12,299 bases of DNA from Erysipelotrichaceae bacterium (lineage in GTDB: Bacteria > Bacillota_I > Bacilli_A > Erysipelotrichales > Erysipelotrichaceae). The notes under the pieces were generated by a model. That model searched no databases. It worked only from the letters and a program-made list of their open reading frames with translations, and was not told the DNA's origin. Positions 5,966-12,299 of this stretch are shown piece by piece (the first letter of the stretch is position 1; every line of letters starts with the position of its first letter). Location: NCBI GenBank assembly GCA_900754715.1, contig CAAEDX010000042.1, positions 1 to 12,299 of the forward strand. Reading direction: 5' to 3'. The position numbers were made by a program, and so were the translations under genes.

Positions 5966-6178
5966 TTATACTTTGATATGATCCGCGATCTCATTGCCGA
6001 TGGCGAAGCAGCGCTCCTGCGCCTTGATGATGACGCCATGCATGCAGCGCTGGATCACCTGCACGCTGCAGCCCTCTTCGATATGATGAGCCTGCATGAA
6101 TGCCAGGATCTCCGCAGAAGCAAACATCCACTTGATGACATAGCTTCTTCCCGGCTTTGCCTGTGACAATGCCAGCAT
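5966..6178 (-). CDS. feoA: FeoA domain protein (ferrous iron transport)
   Basis: A 70-residue single-domain protein. It has the SH3-like FeoA pattern: a strand with GRSYVIKWM (10-18), a helix (AEILAFMQAHHI), the conserved turn EEGCSVQVIQ (34-43), then GVIIKAQERCFAIGNEIADHIKV (48-70) matching the closing 'G...A+...A..I.V' strand of the family. FeoA is a small cytosolic partner of the FeoB iron permease. No feoB is in the window, so this is either a solo FeoA or a paralogue with another partner. The start at 6178 has AGGAGG at 6185-6190. The gene has its own promoter, with a palindrome over the -35, and its own terminator. Confidence 0.8.
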   Translation of the reverse strand: MLALSQAKPGRSYVIKWMFASAEILAFMQAHHIEEGCSVQVIQRCMHGVIIKAQERCFAIGNEIADHIKV

Positions 6179-6197
6179 ATGATCCCTCCTTTATCTC

Positions 6198-6231
6198 ATT
6201 CTAGGAAATGCGGCCGCGGTTAGTCAACCGC
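6198..6231 (-). promoter_or_regulatory. feoA promoter with palindrome over the -35
   Basis: -35 TTGACT (6222-6227) and -10 TAGAAT (6198-6203) on the minus strand are 18 bases apart. The -35 lies inside the perfect inverted repeat GCGGTT/AACCGC (6216-6221 and 6226-6231, 4-base centre). A protein bound there would block RNA polymerase. The repeat also contains GTTAGT, as does the nrdI-side palindrome, but the overall architecture differs. Confidence 0.65.
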
Positions 6232-6284
6232 AATCAGCGCTCCTTTTTTCTTATTGTGGACCATTGCTGGCGGTGCATGCAGGA

Positions 6285-7484
6285 TCAAAGATCAAATGCC
6301 TTGCCCAGCACCTCGACCGCCTTTTCTTTATCTTTTTTCTCGATCGTCAGTGAGATGGAGATCTCACTGGAAGTGATCATATAATAACGAATTCCGTTGA
6401 CATTCAGCGTATTGAGCACTTTTGAGGCAATGCCGCTGTGCGTGGAAATGCCTACGCCGATGACCGACAGCTTGATGAAGCCAAGCATACGGTGGATCGG
6501 ATATTCATTGCCCAGCCGGTCCGCGTTTTCCAGGATCTGGTCGCTCTGCTCCTCACTGCAGTAAAAGGAAAAGTTTACCCTTCCTTCTTCATTGAGCTGC
6601 TGCGAGATCGTATCCAGATTGATGTTCATCTCCGCGATCAGCTGAAACAGCTTGCCGATGAAGACCCCGTCTGTAGGCAGGTCATTGACCCGCATGATCG
6701 CATAGTCTTCCTTGATGCTGATGCCGGTGATCGGCATGTCTTCCAGATGTTTTGTCCGTTCCATGATCCAAGTCCCCCTGCTCTTGTCTTTTTCCAATGC
6801 CCGGCCCAAAAAGAGCGGGACATTGTATTTGCTGGCCAGCTCCACGCTGCGTGTCTCGAGCACGCCGGCGCCGAGACATGCCATCTGCATCATCTCATTG
6901 TAGGTGATCTCCCTGAGCAGACGCGCGCGGCGGTAAAGCCTGGGATCGATCGTATACACTCCGTTCACATCGGTGTAGATATGGCACTCCCAGCCCAGCT
7001 TGGCTGCCAATGCCACGGCCGTCGTATCGCTGCCCCCGCGGCCCAGCGTCGTGATCTCGCCATTTTCCGTCGCCCCCTGAAAGCCAGCGACGACAACGAC
7101 CTTGCCTTCATCCAGATGATGCTGGAGGTTCGCGATATTGATGTCCTTGATCCGCGCATGCGCATGATGATGGCTCGTGATGAAGCCGCACTGGTATCCG
7201 GTCAGAGAAATGGCCGGTATGCCAAGCGCATCGATGGCCATGGCTAGCAGCGTCACGGTGCGCTGCTCCCCAGTGGAAAGCAGCGAATCCAGTTCCCGCT
7301 TATTGACCCGATCCGAGATCTGATTGGCCATGGCGATCAGCTGGTTGGTCGTCTTTCCCATCGCGCTGGCGACCACGACCAGCTGATGTCCTGCTTCCCG
7401 CATCTCCTTTACATGCTGTGCGATCGCAGTGATCTGCTCGAGCGTTCCGACGCTCGTCCCTCCGTATTTCTCTACAATATTCAT
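6285..7484 (-). CDS. Aspartate kinase
   Basis: A 399-residue monofunctional aspartokinase, phosphorylating aspartate at the head of the lysine, threonine, methionine and diaminopimelate pathways. The N-terminus has the nucleotide-binding KYGGTSVG (6-13). FQGATENGEITTLGRGGSD (135-153) and YTDVNGVYTIDPR (170-182) are the aspartate and ATP site motifs. Two C-terminal ACT domains (about 255-320 and 335-399), which in relatives bind the feedback amino acid, complete the protein. The start at 7484 gives the family's usual MNIVEKYGG opening and has AGGGGAG at 7491-7497. A start at 7502 would add six residues and swallow this RBS. Which amino acid inhibits it cannot be read from the sequence. The leader is only about 50 bases, too short for a lysine riboswitch. 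No other pathway gene is adjacent. Confidence 0.94.
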   Translation of the reverse strand: MNIVEKYGGTSVGTLEQITAIAQHVKEMREAGHQLVVVASAMGKTTNQLIAMANQISDRVNKRELDSLLSTGEQRTVTLLAMAIDALGIPAISLTGYQCGFITSHHHAHARIKDINIANLQHHLDEGKVVVVAGFQGATENGEITTLGRGGSDTTAVALAAKLGWECHIYTDVNGVYTIDPRLYRRARLLREITYNEMMQMACLGAGVLETRSVELASKYNVPLFLGRALEKDKSRGTWIMERTKHLEDMPITGISIKEDYAIMRVNDLPTDGVFIGKLFQLIAEMNINLDTISQQLNEEGRVNFSFYCSEEQSDQILENADRLGNEYPIHRMLGFIKLSVIGVGISTHSGIASKVLNTLNVNGIRYYMITSSEISISLTIEKKDKEKAVEVLGKAFDL

Positions 7485-7490
7485 ATGGCG

Positions 7491-7497
7491 CTCCCCT
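7491..7497 (-). promoter_or_regulatory. RBS favouring the 7484 start of aspartate kinase
   Basis: AGGGGAG on the minus strand, six bases before ATG 7484. A weaker AGGGAAG nine bases before ATG 7502 keeps the longer form possible. Confidence 0.65.
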
Positions 7498-7538
7498 GTC
7501 ATCTCTTCATGCTTCCCTATCCCTGAAAAATCGAATCT

Positions 7539-7567
7539 ATCATACCACTAACGCATAGGCATCTCAA
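7539..7567 (-). promoter_or_regulatory. Promoter of aspartate kinase
   Basis: -35 TTGAGA (7562-7567), a 17-base spacer and -10 TATGAT (7539-7544) preceded by TGG, an extended -10, on the minus strand. The predicted start is near 7532. Confidence 0.68.
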
Positions 7568-7647
7568 TATGAACGATCTGAAAAAATCGCTTCCTTTCGT
7601 ACTGATGTCTTTACGGTCACAGCGGAAATGTCACAATAGTACAACAA

Positions 7648-7674
7648 ATGACAAATTATTACAATAAGTATAAT
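7648..7674 (+). promoter_or_regulatory. Likely promoter of the giant surface protein
   Basis: A perfect -10 TATAAT (7669-7674) lies in an AT-rich stretch. The best -35 is ATGACA (7648-7653) with a short 15-base spacer, so the exact -35 is uncertain. The leader would be about 50 bases, ending in AAAGGAGG (7716-7723) before ATG 7730. Confidence 0.5.
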
Positions 7675-7729
7675 GATATGATAATGACATGGTTCTGTCC
7701 GGATAGACAGGAAAGAAAGGAGGATATTC

Positions 7730-10700
7730 ATGAGAATGAAGAAACTCACTGCCGCGTTCATGGCTTTGTGCATGGGCATGAGCGTCTTGCCTTTGCAAGC
7801 CAGCGGCAGTGACACACCACCGCAGGAACTGCTGCATCTGTCCTTTGAAGACAGCCTGAGCGACAGTGGTCCCTATGCGAACGAGGCCGTTGCCTACGGC
7901 ACCATGGAATATGTGGAAGGGGTGCGCGGCAAGGCGCTGCACATCACCAACGAAAACGGCAGCAGCGCCGCCAAAGGAGAGAATTACATCCAGCTTCCCG
8001 AAGCAGTGAAGCTGGGGAGCGAGGACTTTTCCATCTCCCTGTGGTACAAAAGTGACATCGGAACCGAAGACGGCGGCACGATCATCGCCAACAAAGACTA
8101 CACAAGCGGCGGAAACGACGGCTTTGCCCTGGGCAGTTTCTCCGCCAATGTCCGCGCCAACTTCACGCCGCAGGAGGGCTCCCGTCACGACCTGTATGAC
8201 ATCTCCCAGATCGACGGCGCATGGCATCATATCGTCGTGAACTATGACCGTGACGGCGAGATGCAGGCATGGCAGGACGGCGAACTGGTCAAGACCACGG
8301 ACATTTCCGGGGATGCCGGCAAAGATATCGACTGTTCTGTCTTGAGCATCGGCGCCGACTGCAACGGCAGCTACGCCTTGCTTGACAGCTGTCTCGATGA
8401 ATTATACGTATATCGCGGCCTGCTGGATGAAGAGGACATCCAAAAGCTCTATGCTCAAGGCAGCGATGAGATCCTGTATCTGAATTTTGATGAGGGCAAT
8501 GCGGCAGACCTCAGCGGCAACAGTTATGATGGCAATGCTGTCAATGTCACTTATGCCGATGGCATCCTGGGCAAAGGCGCGCATATCGTCAATCCCGATG
8601 GCAGCAGCAGTGCCGATGCGGTTTCCTATATCGATCTGAGCGATCAGATCCGCCTGGGCACGGAGGACTTTACGATCTCCTTCTGGTATCAGAGCAGCGA
8701 GGGCAATGAAAGCGGCGGCACCGTCATTTCAGCCAAAGACTATAATTCCGGAAGCAACGATGGCTTCGCGATCGGCAGCTTCACCGATGAGCTGCGCGCC
8801 AACATCGCTTTTGACGGCACGCGCAAAGACATCTATTTCACGCCGGTAGACGGGCAGTGGCACCACAGCGCTGTCACCTTTGACCGCGATGGCATGATGA
8901 GCGCCTATACCGACGGCGTGCTCGTCGGCACTGCCGATATCTCTGCCTTTGCCGGCCAAAGCGTCGACATCGGCGATCTGGTCATCGGCGCTGACGGTTA
9001 TCATCGCAACGCCCTGTTAGACAGCGTGATCGATGAGGTGAAGATCTTCACTTCTGTCAAAAATGCGGAACAGATCCGCACGCTTTACGAAGAAGTGCAC
9101 AGCCAGGTCATCGCCCCGCTTCCGGAAGACGGCGAAGTGCTGTACGCGGCCTTCGATGGAAACACCGAAGACAGCAGCGGCCGGGGCAACCATGGCACTG
9201 CCCAGGGAAACGTAGAATATGTGGACGGCATCCGCGGCAGCGCTCTGCACATCGTCAATGCCAATGGCAGCACTTCGGCCAAGGCTGAGCAATATGTCGA
9301 CTTCGGCAGCGGCGCTGACCTGAAATTCGGCAGTGACGACTTCAGCGTCACCTATTGGGTCAAGTCAGACAACGGCGTCTCGGCCGGCGGCGCGCTGATC
9401 TCCAACAAAGACTTTGGCAGCGGCGCCAACCCCGGCTTCAACATCGGCAACTTTGACAACGGCTTTCGCGTGAACTTCACCGCGCAAGGCAGCGCGCGTC
9501 ATGACATCTATGGCATCGCGCCGATCGATGGCGAATGGCACTATATGGTCATCAACTTCGACCGTGACGGCTACATGACAAGCTACATGGACGGCGTGCA
9601 GACCGGCAGAACAGACATCTCCGCGGACGCCGGCCGCACGATCGATGTCGCCAATTTTGTCGTGGGAGCAGACGGCTATTTCTGCAACGGCCTCAATGAC
9701 GCATATATCGATGAGCTGCATGTCTATAAGCAGCTGCAAGATCCGGACACATTGCCGCTTCGCCATGCCCGCGATCTGCTTGCGCATACGATCACCTCCG
9801 GACAGACGCTGGCACAGGAAGCCATGCATTACACTTTCTTCGATCCTGATAAGATCGCCGCGCTGGAAACCGCGGTCAATGAAGCGCAGGCACTGCAGGA
9901 CAGCGAAGACCTTGACGCGATCATGGCCGCGATCGACAGCGTAAATACAAAGATGGAGGAGCTGCAGGAAGGTGCCCCTGAGATCATCGACGGACTCATG
10001 CTTTATGCAAGCTTTGACGCGGAAAGCGCCGATGATGAAAGCGGCCGCGCCAATCATGGCATTGTAAATGGTGATGTAGGATACGTTGAAGGCGTATCCG
10101 GAAAAGCCATCCACATCGTCAATGAAAACGGCAGCTCCACGGCAGTTGCCCAGCAATATGTCAGCTTCGGCCAGGATGAAGACTTGCGTTTCGGCAGCGA
10201 AGACTTCACGCTGACTTTCTGGTATCGTTCCGCAAACGGCGGTGCCAGCGAAGGCGCGCTGATCTCCAACAAAGACTGGACTTCCGGCGCCAACCAAGGC
10301 TTCACGATCGGCAACTTCACCAACGGGCTGCGGGTCAACTACACCGCGCAAGGTCATGGCCGCGACGACATCTATGGCATCGGCGCCAATGATGACGAAT
10401 GGCACTTCATCGTCGTCACCTTTGACAGGGACGGCGAGATGCGCGCCTGGGTAGATAATGAAACGGCTGGTTCCGCTGACATCAGCGACACCATGGGCAG
10501 CACCATCGACTTCACCGATCTCGTACTGGGCGCAGACGGTGAAAAACACTATGGCATGGATGACGTCTGTGTCGATGAGCTGCGAGTATACAAGCGTCTC
10601 ATTTCTGATGCCGAACGCGATGAACTGTATTATGCGGACAGCGTGCCGATGCAGATCGAGCATATGCAAAAGGCACTGGACGAAGCCCTTGCGGCAGGCA

Positions 10701-12299
10701 CATGCACCGAAGAACGGGCCGAAGCGTTCCAGACAGCCATCGATCAGGCCGAAGAAGCAGCCGCACAGGCCGCGTCCGATCAGATGCAGCCGATCTTGAA
10801 CCGCCTGAACATCGCCTATGAGACATTCATTTCTGATCATGAAGATCCGATCATCTTTTTCGAGGTGCTCAGCGATGTGCACATCAACGGCGGAGATGAC
10901 AGCACCGATACGAATGCCAATCTGATCGATGCCCTCCAGGACATTCAGGTCATGGATCCGGACAGCTCCGCAATCCTGTTCCCGGGCGACATTACCAATT
11001 CCGGCTCAGAAACACAATATGACGCGTTCTTCGACATCGTGGAGCGCTATGCCAGCACTTATCCGATGATCGCGCTGGGCAACCATGACGTGAGATGGCT
11101 GTGCAGCAGCGAGGAGCGCAACGAAGCCGGACTGCGCATCCCGACCTGTCAGGCCGGTGCCAACCCATTCAAGGAACTATATCTGGAACGCAATCAGAAA
11201 TACATGGGCGATGTGCCGGAAGGACAGCTGTATTTTGACCAATGGATCGACGGCTATCATTTCATCACGCTGAACACAGAACAAGATCTCAAGGATCAGG
11301 CTTACCTTTCTGATGCGCAGATCAGCTGGCTGGCAGACGTCCTCGAAGGAAGCGATCCGGATCAGCCGGTCTTCATCCAGATCCATCAGACTTTCCAGGG
11401 AACGGCTGATCATGAAGAGCTTGACTGGATCGGCGATGAAAGCGAGACAAAGCTCAAAGCAGTGCTCAGCGAGCATCCGCAAGCCGTCATCTTTACCGGA
11501 CATGTGCACAACGGCATCGATCTGGCCGATGTCTTTGACCGTGACTTTGGTCATGTCGTGGATGTGCCCAGCTTCTGGTATCAGTCTTACGGCGATCCAC
11601 AAGCGCAGATCGGCTATCAGGTCAATGTCTATGAAGATGGCGTAGAGATCCGTGTTCGTGATTATCAAAACGATGTCTGGATGGATGAATACACGATGTG
11701 GGTCGACCTCGATGCCAAAGATCCGACCACTGACGCTTATGATCTGCCCATTGCGCAGATGCAGGCCACGGCCGGCTCTCAGCACGCCGACAGCGGCGTC
11801 GAAGGCCCGGCATCCAACTTGCTGGATAACGACGAAAGCACCATCTGGCATACGGTATATGGCGGCACCCCGATGGAAAACCGCTGGGCAGAAATTACCC
11901 TGGAGGGATCCACCTTGGTCGATGGCATCCGTTATCTCCCGCGCAAAGTCGGCACAAACGGCACGATCTTAGGCTATGAGATCTGGCTGAGCAACGATGA
12001 GGGAGAAACATGGACAAAGGTCACCGAAGGCAGATGGAAAGGCAGCGCCACATGGAAATCCGCGTCATTCGAGCCGCAATACGCGACCAACATCAAGCTG
12101 CAGGCCACGGATACCATCGGTGATTATGGCAGCGGCGCTGAGCTGCGCGTGACCGCGCCGGCACAAAGCAGCGATAAAACAAAGCTGAACGAAGCGATCA
12201 CAGCCGCAGAAGCGCTGGATGGCAAAGACTATACGACAAACAGCTGGAACGCCCTCACTTCCGCACTGGAAACGGCAAAGACGGTCGCAGCGGATGAGA
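7730..12299 (+). CDS. Secreted LamG x4 / metallophosphoesterase / F5-8C / FIVAR protein, partial: 3' end off window
   Basis: Open for 1523 codons with no stop before the edge. The start has AAAGGAGG six bases upstream. Residues 1-24 form a signal peptide (basic MRMKK, hydrophobic core, LQA before a cut near 24/25). Four LamG/ConA-like domains follow (about 34-243, 248-456, 469-668, 755-970), each with a D-R-D-G turn, a GA(D/N)-type strand and a closing 'DEL.VY' or similar. Helical linkers lie at about 670-750 and 971-1040. A calcineurin-like phosphoesterase domain (about 1042-1330) has every metal ligand of the family: D1049 and H1051, D1087, N1118-H1119, H1219, H1258 and H1260 (GHVH). An F5/8C-like domain (about 1346-1478, ASNLLDNDESTIWHT) and a FIVAR start (1486 on) follow. 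It is probably an extracellular phosphoesterase that binds glycans; the substrate is unknown. A cell-wall anchor, if present, lies outside the window. Confidence 0.92.
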   Translation, partial: MRMKKLTAAFMALCMGMSVLPLQASGSDTPPQELLHLSFEDSLSDSGPYANEAVAYGTMEYVEGVRGKALHITNENGSSAAKGENYIQLPEAVKLGSEDFSISLWYKSDIGTEDGGTIIANKDYTSGGNDGFALGSFSANVRANFTPQEGSRHDLYDISQIDGAWHHIVVNYDRDGEMQAWQDGELVKTTDISGDAGKDIDCSVLSIGADCNGSYALLDSCLDELYVYRGLLDEEDIQKLYAQGSDEILYLNFDEGNAADLSGNSYDGNAVNVTYADGILGKGAHIVNPDGSSSADAVSYIDLSDQIRLGTEDFTISFWYQSSEGNESGGTVISAKDYNSGSNDGFAIGSFTDELRANIAFDGTRKDIYFTPVDGQWHHSAVTFDRDGMMSAYTDGVLVGTADISAFAGQSVDIGDLVIGADGYHRNALLDSVIDEVKIFTSVKNAEQIRTLYEEVHSQVIAPLPEDGEVLYAAFDGNTEDSSGRGNHGTAQGNVEYVDGIRGSALHIVNANGSTSAKAEQYVDFGSGADLKFGSDDFSVTYWVKSDNGVSAGGALISNKDFGSGANPGFNIGNFDNGFRVNFTAQGSARHDIYGIAPIDGEWHYMVINFDRDGYMTSYMDGVQTGRTDISADAGRTIDVANFVVGADGYFCNGLNDAYIDELHVYKQLQDPDTLPLRHARDLLAHTITSGQTLAQEAMHYTFFDPDKIAALETAVNEAQALQDSEDLDAIMAAIDSVNTKMEELQEGAPEIIDGLMLYASFDAESADDESGRANHGIVNGDVGYVEGVSGKAIHIVNENGSSTAVAQQYVSFGQDEDLRFGSEDFTLTFWYRSANGGASEGALISNKDWTSGANQGFTIGNFTNGLRVNYTAQGHGRDDIYGIGANDDEWHFIVVTFDRDGEMRAWVDNETAGSADISDTMGSTIDFTDLVLGADGEKHYGMDDVCVDELRVYKRLISDAERDELYYADSVPMQIEHMQKALDEALAAGTCTEERAEAFQTAIDQAEEAAAQAASDQMQPILNRLNIAYETFISDHEDPIIFFEVLSDVHINGGDDSTDTNANLIDALQDIQVMDPDSSAILFPGDITNSGSETQYDAFFDIVERYASTYPMIALGNHDVRWLCSSEERNEAGLRIPTCQAGANPFKELYLERNQKYMGDVPEGQLYFDQWIDGYHFITLNTEQDLKDQAYLSDAQISWLADVLEGSDPDQPVFIQIHQTFQGTADHEELDWIGDESETKLKAVLSEHPQAVIFTGHVHNGIDLADVFDRDFGHVVDVPSFWYQSYGDPQAQIGYQVNVYEDGVEIRVRDYQNDVWMDEYTMWVDLDAKDPTTDAYDLPIAQMQATAGSQHADSGVEGPASNLLDNDESTIWHTVYGGTPMENRWAEITLEGSTLVDGIRYLPRKVGTNGTILGYEIWLSNDEGETWTKVTEGRWKGSATWKSASFEPQYATNIKLQATDTIGDYGSGAELRVTAPAQSSDKTKLNEAITAAEALDGKDYTTNSWNALTSALETAKTVAADE
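7829..10639 (+). repeat. Four tandem LamG-domain coding repeats
   Basis: Units at about 7829-8458, 8471-9097, 9134-9733 and 9992-10639, each about 600-650 bases. All contain the order 'HIVN.NGS' (HITN in unit 1), 'SNKD' or 'ANKD/SAKD', a GFxxGxF strand, '(F/Y)DRDG', and a closing 'DEL.VY'. Units 3 and 4 share a perfect 25-base tract (9389-9413 and 10253-10277), pointing to duplication. A helical linker of about 80 residues was placed between units 3 and 4 only. Unit 1 is distinguished by three cysteines near its end. Confidence 0.85.

Noticed and set aside
6438..7247. 269-codon plus-strand frame
   Set aside because: Antisense shadow of aspartate kinase, which has all family motifs.
7485..7538. 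Lysine riboswitch or T-box before aspartate kinase
   Set aside because: The predicted leader is about 50 bases, far too short for either, and no matching structure is seen.
7730..7801. Lipoprotein signal (Cys14)
   Set aside because: Residues before Cys14 do not form a lipobox and it lies inside the hydrophobic core; a normal signal peptidase site near residue 24 fits better.
9365..10882. 505-codon open frame on the minus strand
   Set aside because: It lies wholly antisense to the LamG repeats; its length follows from the GC-rich repetitive codon use of the real gene. No RBS or recognisable domain; the plus strand has clear domains throughout.
1..12299. CRISPR array in the window, suggested by the CARF gene
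   Set aside because: No regularly spaced direct repeats of 25-40 bases were seen; any array must lie outside.

Overview
The window looks like a chromosomal segment of a moderately GC-rich Bacillota, most likely a gut member of the Erysipelotrichia or a relative. This is an inference from strong AGGAGG-type ribosome binding sites, TATAAT/TTGACA-like promoters, a DUF3793 protein, a stand-alone FeoA, and a huge LamG/phosphoesterase/F5-8C/FIVAR surface protein. No rRNA, tRNA, CRISPR array or insertion sequence was seen.

Layout. (1) Bases 1-589, minus strand: the N-terminal 196 residues of a CARF-domain protein of the Csx1/TM1812 (DxTHG) type, normally an accessory of type III CRISPR systems. It has its own promoter and RBS, runs off the left edge, and is visibly AT-richer than what follows. 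(2) 776-2515, minus: a complete ABC exporter half-transporter. (3) 2704-3615, plus: a two-gene operon of an NrdI-type flavodoxin and a DUF3793 protein. Its promoter lies between two nearly identical 16-bp palindromes. (4) 3634-4482, minus: a MerR-family regulator whose promoter has the 19-bp spacer and dyad typical of MerR-controlled promoters. It is divergent from a 169-residue protein of unknown function (4656-5165, plus). (5) 5181-6178, minus: a class I SAM methyltransferase and an upstream feoA gene, separated by a terminator that fills the gap between them. (6) 6285-7484, minus: aspartate kinase. (7) 7730 to the right edge, plus: a secreted multidomain protein with a signal peptide, four LamG-like domains, a complete calcineurin-like phosphoesterase site, an F5/8C carbohydrate-binding-like domain and the start of a FIVAR domain. 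It has no stop codon within the window.

How the parts fit. Most genes are monocistronic with their own promoters, and convergent pairs are separated by intrinsic terminators. NrdI, FeoA and DUF3793 suggest a loose redox/iron theme in the middle of the window. The palindromes before nrdI and feoA are plausible operators, but their regulator is not identified. The two edge genes are both incomplete and are the most informative leads: the CARF protein, possibly part of a CRISPR or anti-phage locus continuing left, and the giant surface enzyme continuing right.
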